DNA of 64,000 nucleotides. It comes from JANNBN01 sp031430595. GTDB taxonomy: Bacteria; Actinomycetota; Acidimicrobiia; Acidimicrobiales; JANYDT01. The position numbers and the translations under genes were made by a program. Positions 25,046 to 33,219 of the stretch are shown piece by piece (the stretch's first letter is position 1; every line of letters begins with the position of its first letter). The stretch is taken from contig JANPBU010000031.1 of assembly GCA_031430595.1 (NCBI GenBank), positions 1 through 64,000 of the forward strand. Direction: 5' to 3'. The notes under the pieces are model-generated. The model had not been told where the DNA came from, did no database searches, and worked only from the letters and a program-made list of their open reading frames with translations.

Positions 25046-26701
25046 TTAGGCGTTGCGAATAGCTGCTGCAGACTCGAGGCCCAGTTCAATAATCGAAACT
25101 TCGCGCATCTCAATTTTGCGCACTTTTCCGGTAACGGTCATGGGAAAGTCATCGACGAACTTCACGTAGCGGGGTACTTTGTAGTGAGCGATTGTTCCCC
25201 GACAGAAGTCCTTGATCTCCTCGGCTGTTGCGCTCGCTCCGTCTTTACATTTGATCCAGGCCATAATTTCTTCGCCGTACCGTGCATCGGGAACCCCAAT
25301 AACTTGAACATCAACGATGGCCGGATGGGTGTACAGAAATTCTTCCAACTCTCTCGGATACACGTTCTCCCCACCCCGAATAATGAGGTCTTTGATGCGA
25401 CCAACGATATTCACGTAACCCTCAGAGTCCATCACCGCGAGGTCGCCGGTATGCATCCAGCCGGCTGAATCAATTGCTTCAGCGGTTTTCTCAGGATTTT
25501 CCCAGTACTGCAACATGACGGAGTAACCGCGCGTACAAAATTCGCCGGTACCTCCGCGCTCAACAAGACGGCCAGTTTTCTGGTCGATGATCTTTACTTC
25601 GATATGGGGCATTACGCGCCCAACGGTTCCGCATCTGCGATCAATGCTGTCGTCTGTTGCCGTTTGGGTACTTACCGGTGACGTTTCAGTCATGCCGTAA
25701 CAAATACCCATTTCTTCAGCACCCATACGTTGTTGAACTTGCTTCATGACCTCAACCGGACACGGTGATCCTGCCATGATGCCGGTTCGCAAATGTGACA
25801 GGTCGTACTGTTCAAAGTTCGCTACGGCCAGTTCAGCAATGAACATGGTGGGTACCCCGTACAGCGACGTGCAACGTTCGTCTTGTACCGCTTTGAGCGT
25901 AGCGATCGGGTCGAAGGCCGCGTCCGGGTACACCATGCACGCACCGTGCGTTGTGGCCCCAAGATTGCCCATGACCATGCCAAAGCAGTGATAGAGCGGC
26001 ACTGGGATACAGATTCGATCATGCTCTGTGTACTTAACACCTTCACCAACGAAGTAGCCGTTATTCAAAATGTTGTGGTGGCTGAGTGTGGCACCTTTCG
26101 GAAACCCGGTAGTTCCGGAGGTGTACTGAATATTTATCGGGTCGTCGAACTGCAACGTACCCATAGTGCTACTGAGGGTCTCTGGTGGTGTGAGGTGGGC
26201 CGCAGCGAGTAGAGCCTCCCAGTCATCTGAATCTAAAAAAATCGTTCGTTCAAGACCATGAACCTGAGGTCGCACGCTTTCGACCATTGCCACATAATCA
26301 CTGGTTTTAAAGGCAGTTGCCGCAACGAGTACACGGCAGCCCGATTGGTTTAATACGTATGACAGTTCGTGCGTTCGGTAGGCAGGGTTGATGTTGACCA
26401 GTACAACGCCGATTTTTGCTGTTGCATATTGAACAAACGTCCATTCAGCACAGTTGGGGCTCCAGATACCGAGCCGGTCGCCTACTTGCAAACCGTAGCT
26501 CAGTAAGCCCCTAGCTACGAGGTCAACCTGTTCGTTGAATTCGTTGTAGGTGTAGCGAAGGTTTTGATGCACCGAAACAAGCGCGTCACGGTCGCCGAAT
26601 CTTGCCACTGTGCGTTCAAGGTTGGCCCCAATGGTTTCGCCCAGAAGCGAAACTGAAGAAGCACCGCTCGCATACGAAGACTCAATCTGACCATCACTCA
26701 T
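25046..26701 (-). CDS. Medium/long-chain acyl-CoA synthetase (AMP-forming)
   Basis: About 551 residues from ATG 26701. P-loop YTSGTTGFPKGATLSHHN, YGMTETSPVS, the gate TGDLAVMDSEGY, GRIKDLIIRGGENVYPREIEE-like hinge, and C-terminal lysine in MTVTGKVRKIEMRE are all present. The pattern NINPAYRTHELSYVLNQSG matches the FadD35/YngI-type fatty acid ligases. The lipoprotein at 26728 lies just upstream and tetR beyond it, all on this strand, so the TetR may control fatty acid activation here. Confidence 0.93.
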   Translation of the reverse strand: MSDGQIESSYASGASSVSLLGETIGANLERTVARFGDRDALVSVHQNLRYTYNEFNEQVDLVARGLLSYGLQVGDRLGIWSPNCAEWTFVQYATAKIGVVLVNINPAYRTHELSYVLNQSGCRVLVAATAFKTSDYVAMVESVRPQVHGLERTIFLDSDDWEALLAAAHLTPPETLSSTMGTLQFDDPINIQYTSGTTGFPKGATLSHHNILNNGYFVGEGVKYTEHDRICIPVPLYHCFGMVMGNLGATTHGACMVYPDAAFDPIATLKAVQDERCTSLYGVPTMFIAELAVANFEQYDLSHLRTGIMAGSPCPVEVMKQVQQRMGAEEMGICYGMTETSPVSTQTATDDSIDRRCGTVGRVMPHIEVKIIDQKTGRLVERGGTGEFCTRGYSVMLQYWENPEKTAEAIDSAGWMHTGDLAVMDSEGYVNIVGRIKDLIIRGGENVYPRELEEFLYTHPAIVDVQVIGVPDARYGEEIMAWIKCKDGASATAEEIKDFCRGTIAHYKVPRYVKFVDDFPMTVTGKVRKIEMREVSIIELGLESAAAIRNA

Positions 26702-26727
26702 GACCACACCATAACCGCCCCAAAAAC

Positions 26728-27294
26728 CTAGGGGGCGATCGTCAACTCGTTCGAGAAAGGAACCGTGATGGGTCCGAGGCTGGCCCGAAGTGACGCCTCG
26801 ACCGCCAGCCGGGTCGCTTCGTTGGTGACGGTTCCGCGAAGTCGATAATTGGCACCTGTGTACACGAACGAAATGGGCGCCCCAACCTGGGCGAGCGCGT
26901 CGACCATAGTTCCGACGTCAGGGATCGAGAGGGCTTTGTCGCTCACGAGGAGTTGATCGTTGATCTCGTAACCCACAAACGACGTCTTTGAAGCAGAAAT
27001 AAGCGCGGCTCGTTCGGCCTCGGTACGCACAGCGCCTGCCACAATCATTCGCTTCCCGTCGTTTGATTCAAAGCCAACAACCGGATCGGTGACTGCGGGA
27101 AGGGCGACGGGCCCGTCAACCGAGCTACCGGCAGTTGAAACGTCGCTAGTTAAAACGTCGCTCGTTGAAACAGGGACGGATGCAATGGTTAGATCAGAGA
27201 CCTTGTTACTGCTCGAACATCCACCGGCCAACAACGCAATTGCTACGACGGCCGTTGGAATGAACAGGTGCCATCGAGTGCGTCGTTTGGTCAT
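26728..27294 (-). CDS. Lipoprotein with two BON-like repeats
   Basis: 188 residues. A basic start, hydrophobic core and lipobox LAGGC predict lipid attachment at the cysteine. After a Ser/Thr/Val-rich spacer, two related segments of about 45 residues recall BON domains: RMIVAGAVRTEAERAALISA...LLVS and YRLRGTVTNEATRLAVEASL...ELTI. BON domains bind membranes or phospholipids and occur in envelope proteins such as mycobacterial ArfA. A role in envelope maintenance is inferred. It lies between tetR and an acyl-CoA ligase on one strand. Confidence 0.75.
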   Translation of the reverse strand: MTKRRTRWHLFIPTAVVAIALLAGGCSSSNKVSDLTIASVPVSTSDVLTSDVSTAGSSVDGPVALPAVTDPVVGFESNDGKRMIVAGAVRTEAERAALISASKTSFVGYEINDQLLVSDKALSIPDVGTMVDALAQVGAPISFVYTGANYRLRGTVTNEATRLAVEASLRASLGPITVPFSNELTIAP

Positions 27295-27384
27295 AGAGCT
27301 ACTTTACAGACGACTCTCAGACCCTCGGTCAGGCAACGGAACTGCCTTGCGACTCAAGCACGCAGACGCACGCATTGGGGCCGA

Positions 27385-28128
27385 CTACGGTCCGGCGGTC
27401 GAGGTTGAGGCTTTTGAACCCATCTTGAGGAATACTTCAACGAGACCAGCAATCTTGCTGAAGGATTCGAGTAGACGTTCCGCTTGTCCAGCCTCTGGGT
27501 TCAAACTGCTGAGCAGTTCCATTCCGACGAAAAGCGATGCCGTTGCGAAGGCGAGGTCTTCGAACGGAGCTACCCCGGCAATTGGCGAACTTCCGACGCT
27601 CGACCGGATTGCCTGTTCGACGAGGTCCATCCACGGTTTCATCGCATCGAGAATTCCGGTGGCCAATGCTGGCGACGAAAGTGAACCGGCAAGAAGCTGT
27701 GTGAGTACCGTCGGGCCACCATTTTCAAGTTCTCGGGCATGAACTTGCTGTGCTGCGGTAACGAGTTCACTCAGTCTCGAAATCGTGCCGAATTCTGCCT
27801 TGTAGTTATCGGCACGCTGATGGCCTTCGCCCATAGCGACGGCAATAAGTAGCCCTTCGAGTGACCCGAAATGGTAGAAAATAAGCGCTTGGTTGAAGTT
27901 ACCTCGTCGAGCAATTGCTCGGGCGCTTGCCTGCGTGATGCCATCGTGGCGCAAGGTGGCTTGGGCCGCTTCAAGAATTCGAGCCCTGGTTTCAGCACCG
28001 CTGGCCTGAGCGGTTTGGCCCACCACTCGTGGTGATCGCTTCGCCTCGGTAGTACTGGCCAGAAAAACTTCCGAGCGATTTGGCATTTCGACGCTCACGT
28101 TTATTACTGCCGTCTCAGGAGCGTTCAT
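27385..28128 (-). CDS. TetR-family transcriptional regulator
   Basis: 247 residues. The N-terminal HTH is clear: ETRARILEAAQATLRHDGITQASARAIARRGNFNQALIFYHFGSLEGLL type arrangement, with the family's F/YHHF-like recognition helix end (FYHFGS). The first about 40 residues are an unstructured extension, so the start could be later. The C-terminal ligand domain is not assignable. Downstream on the same strand are the BON lipoprotein and an acyl-CoA ligase; upstream is the sugar ABC operon. Either could be its target. Confidence 0.9.
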   Translation of the reverse strand: MNAPETAVINVSVEMPNRSEVFLASTTEAKRSPRVVGQTAQASGAETRARILEAAQATLRHDGITQASARAIARRGNFNQALIFYHFGSLEGLLIAVAMGEGHQRADNYKAEFGTISRLSELVTAAQQVHARELENGGPTVLTQLLAGSLSSPALATGILDAMKPWMDLVEQAIRSSVGSSPIAGVAPFEDLAFATASLFVGMELLSSLNPEAGQAERLLESFSKIAGLVEVFLKMGSKASTSTAGP

Positions 28129-28205
28129 ACATTAAGAACGTAGCCTGAGACTTGGTCAAAGTGTGAATTGCTTTGAGCGGTTGCTCGTTTCGTGCAGCTT
28201 CGCTC

Positions 28206-29102
28206 TCAGCCCTTGCTGGCCCCGAGCGTCAAGCCGCCGATGAACTGCTTCTGAAGTAAGAAGTACACGAAAATGGTTGGTATAGCAATAATGACCGATG
28301 CCGCTGCGACCAAGCTGTCTTGAGTGGAAAATGCCCCGCTGAGTTGAGCGATCGAGGAAGTAATTGGCTTTTCAACACCCTTTTGAAGCATGACACTTCC
28401 CCAAAAAAAGTCGTTATACAACCACGTGAACTCGAGGGTTCCGAGTGCTGCAAGCGCCGGACGGCAAAGAGGCATGACGATTGTAAAGAACTGGCGAGGA
28501 ACACTGGCACCATCAACGAGGGCGGCCTCGGTGAGCTCTTTGGGGAGGGTCTTCATGTAATTGCTCATCACAAACGTACAGAAGCCCGTTTGAAACGCGA
28601 CGTGTATGAAAATAACGCCAATTTTTGTGCCCAGTAAATTCCCAGAGTTAGTATCGCTCAACAGGTCGGGCCACGGAATGCGCTTGAAAATTTGAAACAC
28701 CGGTTGGAAAACAACCTGCTGAGGCATCAGGTTTCCGGCAGTGAAAATAACAAGAAACAACACGTTGAAACGTCCGCTGAATCGGGTGCAAGCAAAGCCG
28801 ACAAGGCTGGAAAACAGCAAAATCAAAAAGAGCGATGGTACGAGTATGAACGCAGTGTTGAGGAACTTGCGCCCCATCTCACCGCGGTCAAACGCATCGC
28901 GGAAGTTTTGAAACGTTAACTCTCGGGGAAACGAGATGACCCCGTTGGTACGAAGCTCTTGCTCGTTTCTGAAGGCAGAAAGTAACGCCCCAACCATCGG
29001 AATCAGCCAGATAACGGCCATAAGGCTGAGGAACGTCTGAAGTATGAATCGTGGAATCGGTGACTTTTTGGTTTTACCAGTAACGATTGATGAAGTGGCC
29101 AT
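28206..29102 (-). CDS. Sugar ABC transporter permease, MalG type
   Basis: 298 residues, six transmembrane helices, with the EAA loop EAALVDGASVPRQFFTIVMPLCRPAL that docks the ATPase. Membrane half of a carbohydrate importer (CUT1 type). Its ATG shares one base with the stop of the MalF-type gene (TGATG), giving translational coupling. The cytosolic ATPase is not in the window; actinobacterial CUT1 systems often use a shared MsiK-type ATPase elsewhere. Confidence 0.94.
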   Translation of the reverse strand: MATSSIVTGKTKKSPIPRFILQTFLSLMAVIWLIPMVGALLSAFRNEQELRTNGVISFPRELTFQNFRDAFDRGEMGRKFLNTAFILVPSLFLILLFSSLVGFACTRFSGRFNVLFLVIFTAGNLMPQQVVFQPVFQIFKRIPWPDLLSDTNSGNLLGTKIGVIFIHVAFQTGFCTFVMSNYMKTLPKELTEAALVDGASVPRQFFTIVMPLCRPALAALGTLEFTWLYNDFFWGSVMLQKGVEKPITSSIAQLSGAFSTQDSLVAAASVIIAIPTIFVYFLLQKQFIGGLTLGASKG

Positions 29103-30076
29103 CAGCCTTGATCCTTGAAGTTGCTAATCACGTATTTAATGATGAAACCAATACAGAGGACAAACAAAACCATTCCGTACGCAGAGCCAATTCCCACTCG
29201 TCCGCCGCCCTCACCGGTCAGGCTACCCGTGACGAGCGTTCCCATGACCTCGGTTCCGCGCTGAGTGCCGAGGGCCGCAATAATGTCGTAGGCGCGTAGG
29301 GCTTCGATGACAGTAATCACCGCAACTACTGCATTGATTGGCTTGAGGGTCGGAAACACCACATGCCGGAACGCCGTGACTTCGTTGGCTCCGTCGATGG
29401 CCGACGCTTCTCGAAGGGTTGGGTCAACACCTTTGAGGCCAGCGAGATACAACACCATCACGTAACCAACGTGACGCCAAGCCATCGCCACGAGCAAGGC
29501 CGCAAAGTTTTTAGTTAAGCCAATAGGCGAGTCGAGATACGGAAGGTGGAACGAAAACACCGTGTCGCTGTTGCCAAGAAAGTCGATACCGGGGCCAGGC
29601 AGTACCTTGTTCAGCAGCCCTCGGTCAGTTTGGAACATGACGGCTTTCCAAATGAAGCCCACAACGGCGATAGAGAGTACCACCGGCATATAGAAGACGC
29701 TTTGGTAAAAGCGTCCGCCTTTGACGTTCTTGTCTAGTAGGTACGCAAAGAGCATTCCGATGGCAGAGCAAAACCCAAGCCAAAAGATCAATAAAAAGTT
29801 GTTGAACAGCGCAGGGAATAGCTTTGGATCAAAGATCGTGAAGATTTGCCAGTAGTTGCGAAATCCAACCCCCTGGGCGTCGCCAACCGGGGCCAGATTG
29901 TCCCACTGCATAAACGACAAAATTGCCGTAATGATTGCGGGAATCCACACGAGAAGCAGGTGGACGAAGAGCGGTATACCAATGGCGAACTTCAGCCAAA
30001 CGCGGTCACCGAAACTCAGTTGTTGAAGGCGGGAACGGCGCCCCTTTCGGGGCGCCGTTCGATCAACCGTAGACAC
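29102..30076 (-). CDS. Sugar ABC transporter permease, MalF type
   Basis: 324 residues with six transmembrane helices and the EAA motif EASAIDGANEVTAFRHVVFPTLKP. The basic N-terminus (APRKGRRSRLQQ) is cytosolic. Partner of the 28206 permease; forms the translocation pore of a CUT1 carbohydrate importer. It starts 10 bp after the binding-protein gene. A GC-rich inverted repeat at its start (GGCGCC..., about 30040-30058) may reduce read-through from the highly expressed binding protein gene. Confidence 0.94.
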   Translation of the reverse strand: MSTVDRTAPRKGRRSRLQQLSFGDRVWLKFAIGIPLFVHLLLVWIPAIITAILSFMQWDNLAPVGDAQGVGFRNYWQIFTIFDPKLFPALFNNFLLIFWLGFCSAIGMLFAYLLDKNVKGGRFYQSVFYMPVVLSIAVVGFIWKAVMFQTDRGLLNKVLPGPGIDFLGNSDTVFSFHLPYLDSPIGLTKNFAALLVAMAWRHVGYVMVLYLAGLKGVDPTLREASAIDGANEVTAFRHVVFPTLKPINAVVAVITVIEALRAYDIIAALGTQRGTEVMGTLVTGSLTGEGGGRVGIGSAYGMVLFVLCIGFIIKYVISNFKDQG

Positions 30077-30086
30077 GTAGTGCGGC

Positions 30087-31517
30087 CTACTCGAAGGTGT
30101 AGGTGGCTTTTTGTTCTTCGACGGTCTTCAAGATGCCAGCGACATCTTTTCCACTGAGGAAGTCTTTAATTGCTGGACCAACGACCTTCGACGCGAAGTC
30201 TGGGTCGGTGTCACGGTCGAGGAACTGTGAAATCTGCTTGGCTGCACCGACGAGTTCAGCGCTCTTCTTTTGAAGGGCGTTGTATCCAGAGGTGTTGGCC
30301 TTCGAGTTCGCAGCAACCACTGAGGGGTCGACGCTGAGGTAGCCGTCAATGGCGGCTGCGCTTCCGATTGCAGCAAGAAGGGCTTTGGCTCCGGCTTCGT
30401 TCTTCGGGGTCTTTGCCATCATGAAGCCGTCAATTGGAGCTTCGACAGCGTCTTGGCCGTGGGCCGGGTCGATAGCTGGGAATGCAAAGAAGTCGATGTC
30501 GTCAAGGATTTCCTGAGCTGCAGGATCTTTGGTTGGGTCGAACTGGCTAGCAAGGAAGGTACCAATGAGGTACATGCCGGTTTCCTTCTTCCCCCACGCA
30601 GCTGCGCCATCTTCCCACTTACGGGAGTTGGCGTCTGGCTGGTAGAAGGGAAGAATTGTCTTCCAGTTTTCGAAGACCTTTGCAACCTTAGGGTCGCTCC
30701 AGCTTTCTTTGCCGCCCATAAGCGAAACGTGGAAGTCGTAGCCGTTGGTGCGCATGTTGATCATGTCGAACATGCCCATTTGTGGCCAGCCACCATCGTT
30801 AGCTGCTGAGAACGGGGTGATGCCGTCGGCCTTCATCTTTGCGCAGAGCGCAAGAAGAGCAGTCCAGTCGGCAGGAATCTCGTAGCCCTTTTCGGCAAAG
30901 AGGCTCTTGCGGTAGTGGATAGCCCATGGATAGAAGTAAAACGGAACGAAGTACTGCTTGCCATCAAGACCGGTTGAAGCGTTCTTGAAGCCGGCACTCA
31001 TGTCTGGCAGGTTGGCCCAGACGTCTGAGATGTCTCCGACTACACCCTTGCCGGCGAAGGCGCGCATGCGGTATCCAGCGAACCACGACACAACGTCGTC
31101 TGGCTGTTGGATGTAGGTGTTGAAGTTGTCTTGGTAGCCGTTGTGGTCAACGGTGTTGATCTTGACCTTTTGGCCGGTTGCAGCGATTGCTGCGGCCATA
31201 GCGGCTTTGACCTTGTCGTCGGAGTAGTTCGACCCAAAGGTCACTTCGCCGAGATCGGCAGCAGCGGCTGCGGCGACGGTGGTATCGACGGCTGGAGTGG
31301 TTTCAGCCGGTGCAGCAGTCGTTTCTGCTGGTGCTGCTTCGGTGTCGGCTGGAGCGGCGACGGTGGTGTCTGCTGCAGGTGCTGAGCTGCTTCCGCCGCA
31401 AGCGGCGAGAACGCCACCTGCTGCAACAGTTACTGCGGTACCAGCAATGAGCTGGCGGCGTGAGATCGCAAATCCAACATCGCTTGGATCTGGCGAGCGT
31501 TCGGCGTTTGGTGACAT
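30087..31517 (-). CDS. Sugar ABC transporter substrate-binding lipoprotein
   Basis: About 476 residues from ATG 31517, preceded by AAGGGGAA; the upstream frame to 31673 is promoter DNA. The N-terminus has a twin-arginine-like SRRQLIAG and a lipobox LAAC, so it is an exported lipoprotein. A long Ala/Pro/Thr-rich linker (repeats of AAPAETT) precedes the solute-binding fold, which has WFAGYRMRAFAGKG, FYFYPWAIHYRKSLF and GMYLIGTFLASQFD. Similar proteins bind mono- or oligosaccharides; the exact ligand is not predictable. First gene of the ABC operon. Confidence 0.93.
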   Translation of the reverse strand: MSPNAERSPDPSDVGFAISRRQLIAGTAVTVAAGGVLAACGGSSSAPAADTTVAAPADTEAAPAETTAAPAETTPAVDTTVAAAAAADLGEVTFGSNYSDDKVKAAMAAAIAATGQKVKINTVDHNGYQDNFNTYIQQPDDVVSWFAGYRMRAFAGKGVVGDISDVWANLPDMSAGFKNASTGLDGKQYFVPFYFYPWAIHYRKSLFAEKGYEIPADWTALLALCAKMKADGITPFSAANDGGWPQMGMFDMINMRTNGYDFHVSLMGGKESWSDPKVAKVFENWKTILPFYQPDANSRKWEDGAAAWGKKETGMYLIGTFLASQFDPTKDPAAQEILDDIDFFAFPAIDPAHGQDAVEAPIDGFMMAKTPKNEAGAKALLAAIGSAAAIDGYLSVDPSVVAANSKANTSGYNALQKKSAELVGAAKQISQFLDRDTDPDFASKVVGPAIKDFLSGKDVAGILKTVEEQKATYTFE

Positions 31518-31545
31518 AGATATTCCCCTTGGTGGTGTTGAACGG

Positions 31546-31584
31546 GTTTCGTGGAAGTGAACGAGGTCACTCTCTTCACGAAAC
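31546..31584. promoter_or_regulatory. Inverted repeat upstream of the sugar ABC operon
   Basis: Arms GTTTCGTG (31546-31553) and CACGAAAC (31577-31584) are perfectly complementary over 8 bp. An inner pair AGTGA/TCACT surrounds the 6-nt centre ACGAGG. It lies 29-67 nt before the binding-protein start, within the divergent gap to the nitroreductase. It could be a repressor operator or an mRNA leader hairpin. Confidence 0.55.
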
Positions 31585-31590
31585 AACTCT

Positions 31591-31630
31591 TGAAGTGCAC
31601 CACAGTAAACGAATGAAGTCAAGCACTTCA
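31591..31630. promoter_or_regulatory. Repeated TGAAGTGC motif, possible operator
   Basis: TGAAGTGC (31591-31598) faces GCACTTCA (31623-31630). In addition TGAAGT (31614-31619) and ACTTCA (31625-31630) form a palindrome with a 5-nt spacer. The motif family lies in the 179-bp gap between divergent transcription units (ABC operon, nitroreductase) and is a candidate binding site for a sugar-responsive regulator. Confidence 0.45.
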
Positions 31631-31696
31631 CGGCAGTGTTTCGGGTGGGTGAAATCGGTTTACCTTGGCCCACCGGCCCGATGGCACAATGACAAC

Positions 31697-32395
31697 GTGA
31701 ATGAATTCATCGAGCTCATCAGCACAACACGAGCTATCAGGCGGTATCGGCCCGAGGCGATTCCTCCCGAACATCTGCAAGAGATTTTTTGGGCTGCGAC
31801 TCGGGCCCCATCTGGGTCAAACCGGCAAGGATTCCACTTCGTTGTGCTGACCGACGGACCGTCGGCAAACCAGGCTCGCGAATTGCTGGGAACGACGTTC
31901 CGCAAGTTCTGGGAGCAAAAGCGGGTGGCGGACGGCTACGAGCGGGTCGCGAGCGTTGAGGTGATCGGTCTGGTACCGACCCCGAAAGAGCGGATGGCGG
32001 CCACGATGCAGCACTTTGTTGACAACATCGAGTCGGCACCGGTACTGGTACTTGCTTGCCTCCAACGACATCGCGAAGCGGTTCCGACGGAAGGTTCGTC
32101 TGTTTACCCGGCGGTGCAAAATCTGTTGCTCGCAGCCCGGGCGCTCGGATATGGCGGCGTCATTACTCAATGGCATGGCGCCGTTGAGTCCGAACTGAAG
32201 ACAATCGTTGGGATCCCTGCGGCTGTCGCTGTTCATGCGGTCATTCCGTTAGGTCGACCGGTCGGAACAGGGCACGGCCCGGTGAGACGCCGTCCTATGG
32301 GTGAGTTGGTGTCGCTCAACGGGTGGGGAACTGCGCCTGATTGGGCTGTGGATCCGCAAGGTACCCGGTTCACGAAGGCGGGCCCGCCTCGATGA
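31697..32395 (+). CDS. Nitroreductase-family FMN oxidoreductase
   Basis: About 232 residues from GTG 31697 (VNEFIELISTTRAIRRYRP); the frame upstream is intergenic. The N-terminal ISTTRAIRRYR and APSGSNRQGFHFVVL segments bind FMN, and NLLLAARALGYGGVIT is the second family signature. NAD(P)H-dependent reduction of nitro, quinone or enone groups, or dehalogenation, is typical; the substrate is unknown. The stop overlaps the next gene by 4 bp (ATGA). Confidence 0.9.
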   Translation: MNEFIELISTTRAIRRYRPEAIPPEHLQEIFWAATRAPSGSNRQGFHFVVLTDGPSANQARELLGTTFRKFWEQKRVADGYERVASVEVIGLVPTPKERMAATMQHFVDNIESAPVLVLACLQRHREAVPTEGSSVYPAVQNLLLAARALGYGGVITQWHGAVESELKTIVGIPAAVAVHAVIPLGRPVGTGHGPVRRRPMGELVSLNGWGTAPDWAVDPQGTRFTKAGPPR

Positions 32396-33111
32396 CCGAG
32401 TTTGTTGACATTCCAACGGTGGGTCGCACGTATCAAAAGTCGCGGGTCGTGGCCTTAGGCGACGTGAATCCGTTTGGGCGGTTGCGGCTTGATGCGCTCG
32501 CTCGATACGTGCAAGACATCGCAACCGCCGACGCCACAGATGCCCTTTCAGGAAGTGCGTACGCATATGTTCTTCGTCGGCTCGCCGTTCGTATCGACGT
32601 AGGTGCCGTGTTGGGAGAACGACTGGTGCTCACAACATTTTGTGGCGGCACCGCCCGAGGCTGGGCTGAACGTCGAACATCGATCGTTGGTGACGCGGGT
32701 AGTCGTATCGAAGCTGCTGCGCTCTGGGTGCCCATTGATGTCACCGGAAGACCTATTCGTTTGCCCGAAGACTTCATCGCCGCCTACGGTCTCGCCGCAC
32801 GGGGTAGGCGCGTAGAGGCGCGGCTAACACACGGAAAACCGGACGCAGGTTTGGCGTCGGTACCCTGGGCACTTCGTTACTCGGATTTGGACACGCTCAA
32901 CCACGTGAATAACGCAGCCCATTGGTGTGCGATCGAGGATCACCTCAAAGGAGCCATCGTGCGAGCCGCAGAAATTGAGTTCGTGGCACCATTGCTTGCC
33001 AATAATGACGTCGATTTTGTTTGGCATGCAGGCAATGGCGATTACCTCAATGCATGGCTGTGCGCCAAAGGTCACGTGCGGTCGTCTTTTCGAGTCTGGG
33101 TAAGCGACTAA
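32392..33111 (+). CDS. Acyl-ACP thioesterase-like double hot-dog protein
   Basis: 239 residues. Two hot-dog halves: the first begins TYQKSRVVALGDVNPFGRLRLDALARYVQDIATADATD, typical of FatA/FatB-type acyl-ACP thioesterases. The second has WALRYSDLDTLNHVNNAAHW, carrying the Asp/Asn/His residues of the 4-hydroxybenzoyl-CoA-like active site. It probably releases fatty acids from ACP or CoA. It is coupled to the nitroreductase by an ATGA overlap, which is an odd pairing. Confidence 0.85.
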   Translation: MTEFVDIPTVGRTYQKSRVVALGDVNPFGRLRLDALARYVQDIATADATDALSGSAYAYVLRRLAVRIDVGAVLGERLVLTTFCGGTARGWAERRTSIVGDAGSRIEAAALWVPIDVTGRPIRLPEDFIAAYGLAARGRRVEARLTHGKPDAGLASVPWALRYSDLDTLNHVNNAAHWCAIEDHLKGAIVRAAEIEFVAPLLANNDVDFVWHAGNGDYLNAWLCAKGHVRSSFRVWVSD

Positions 33112-33124
33112 CGTTCTACCGCTT

Positions 33125-33202
33125 CTCGACTGTCTGTCGAGATGGGGTCGGCCTTCTGATGCGGGTTGACCTAACCCGCAAAGAACCGTCAGCGTGCGGT
33201 TA
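33125..33202 (+). promoter_or_regulatory. Leader region with three hairpins before the DEAD-box gene
   Basis: Three successive perfect stems: CTCGAC/GTCGAG (33125-33141), GCGGGTT/AACCCGC (33161-33179) and AACCG/CGGTT (33185-33202). They fill the 108-bp gap between the thioesterase stop and the helicase ATG. The second could end upstream transcription. The set could also be a structured leader through which the helicase regulates its own mRNA; that is inference. Confidence 0.5.
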
Positions 33203-33219
33203 CATCAGAGAAAAGTGCC

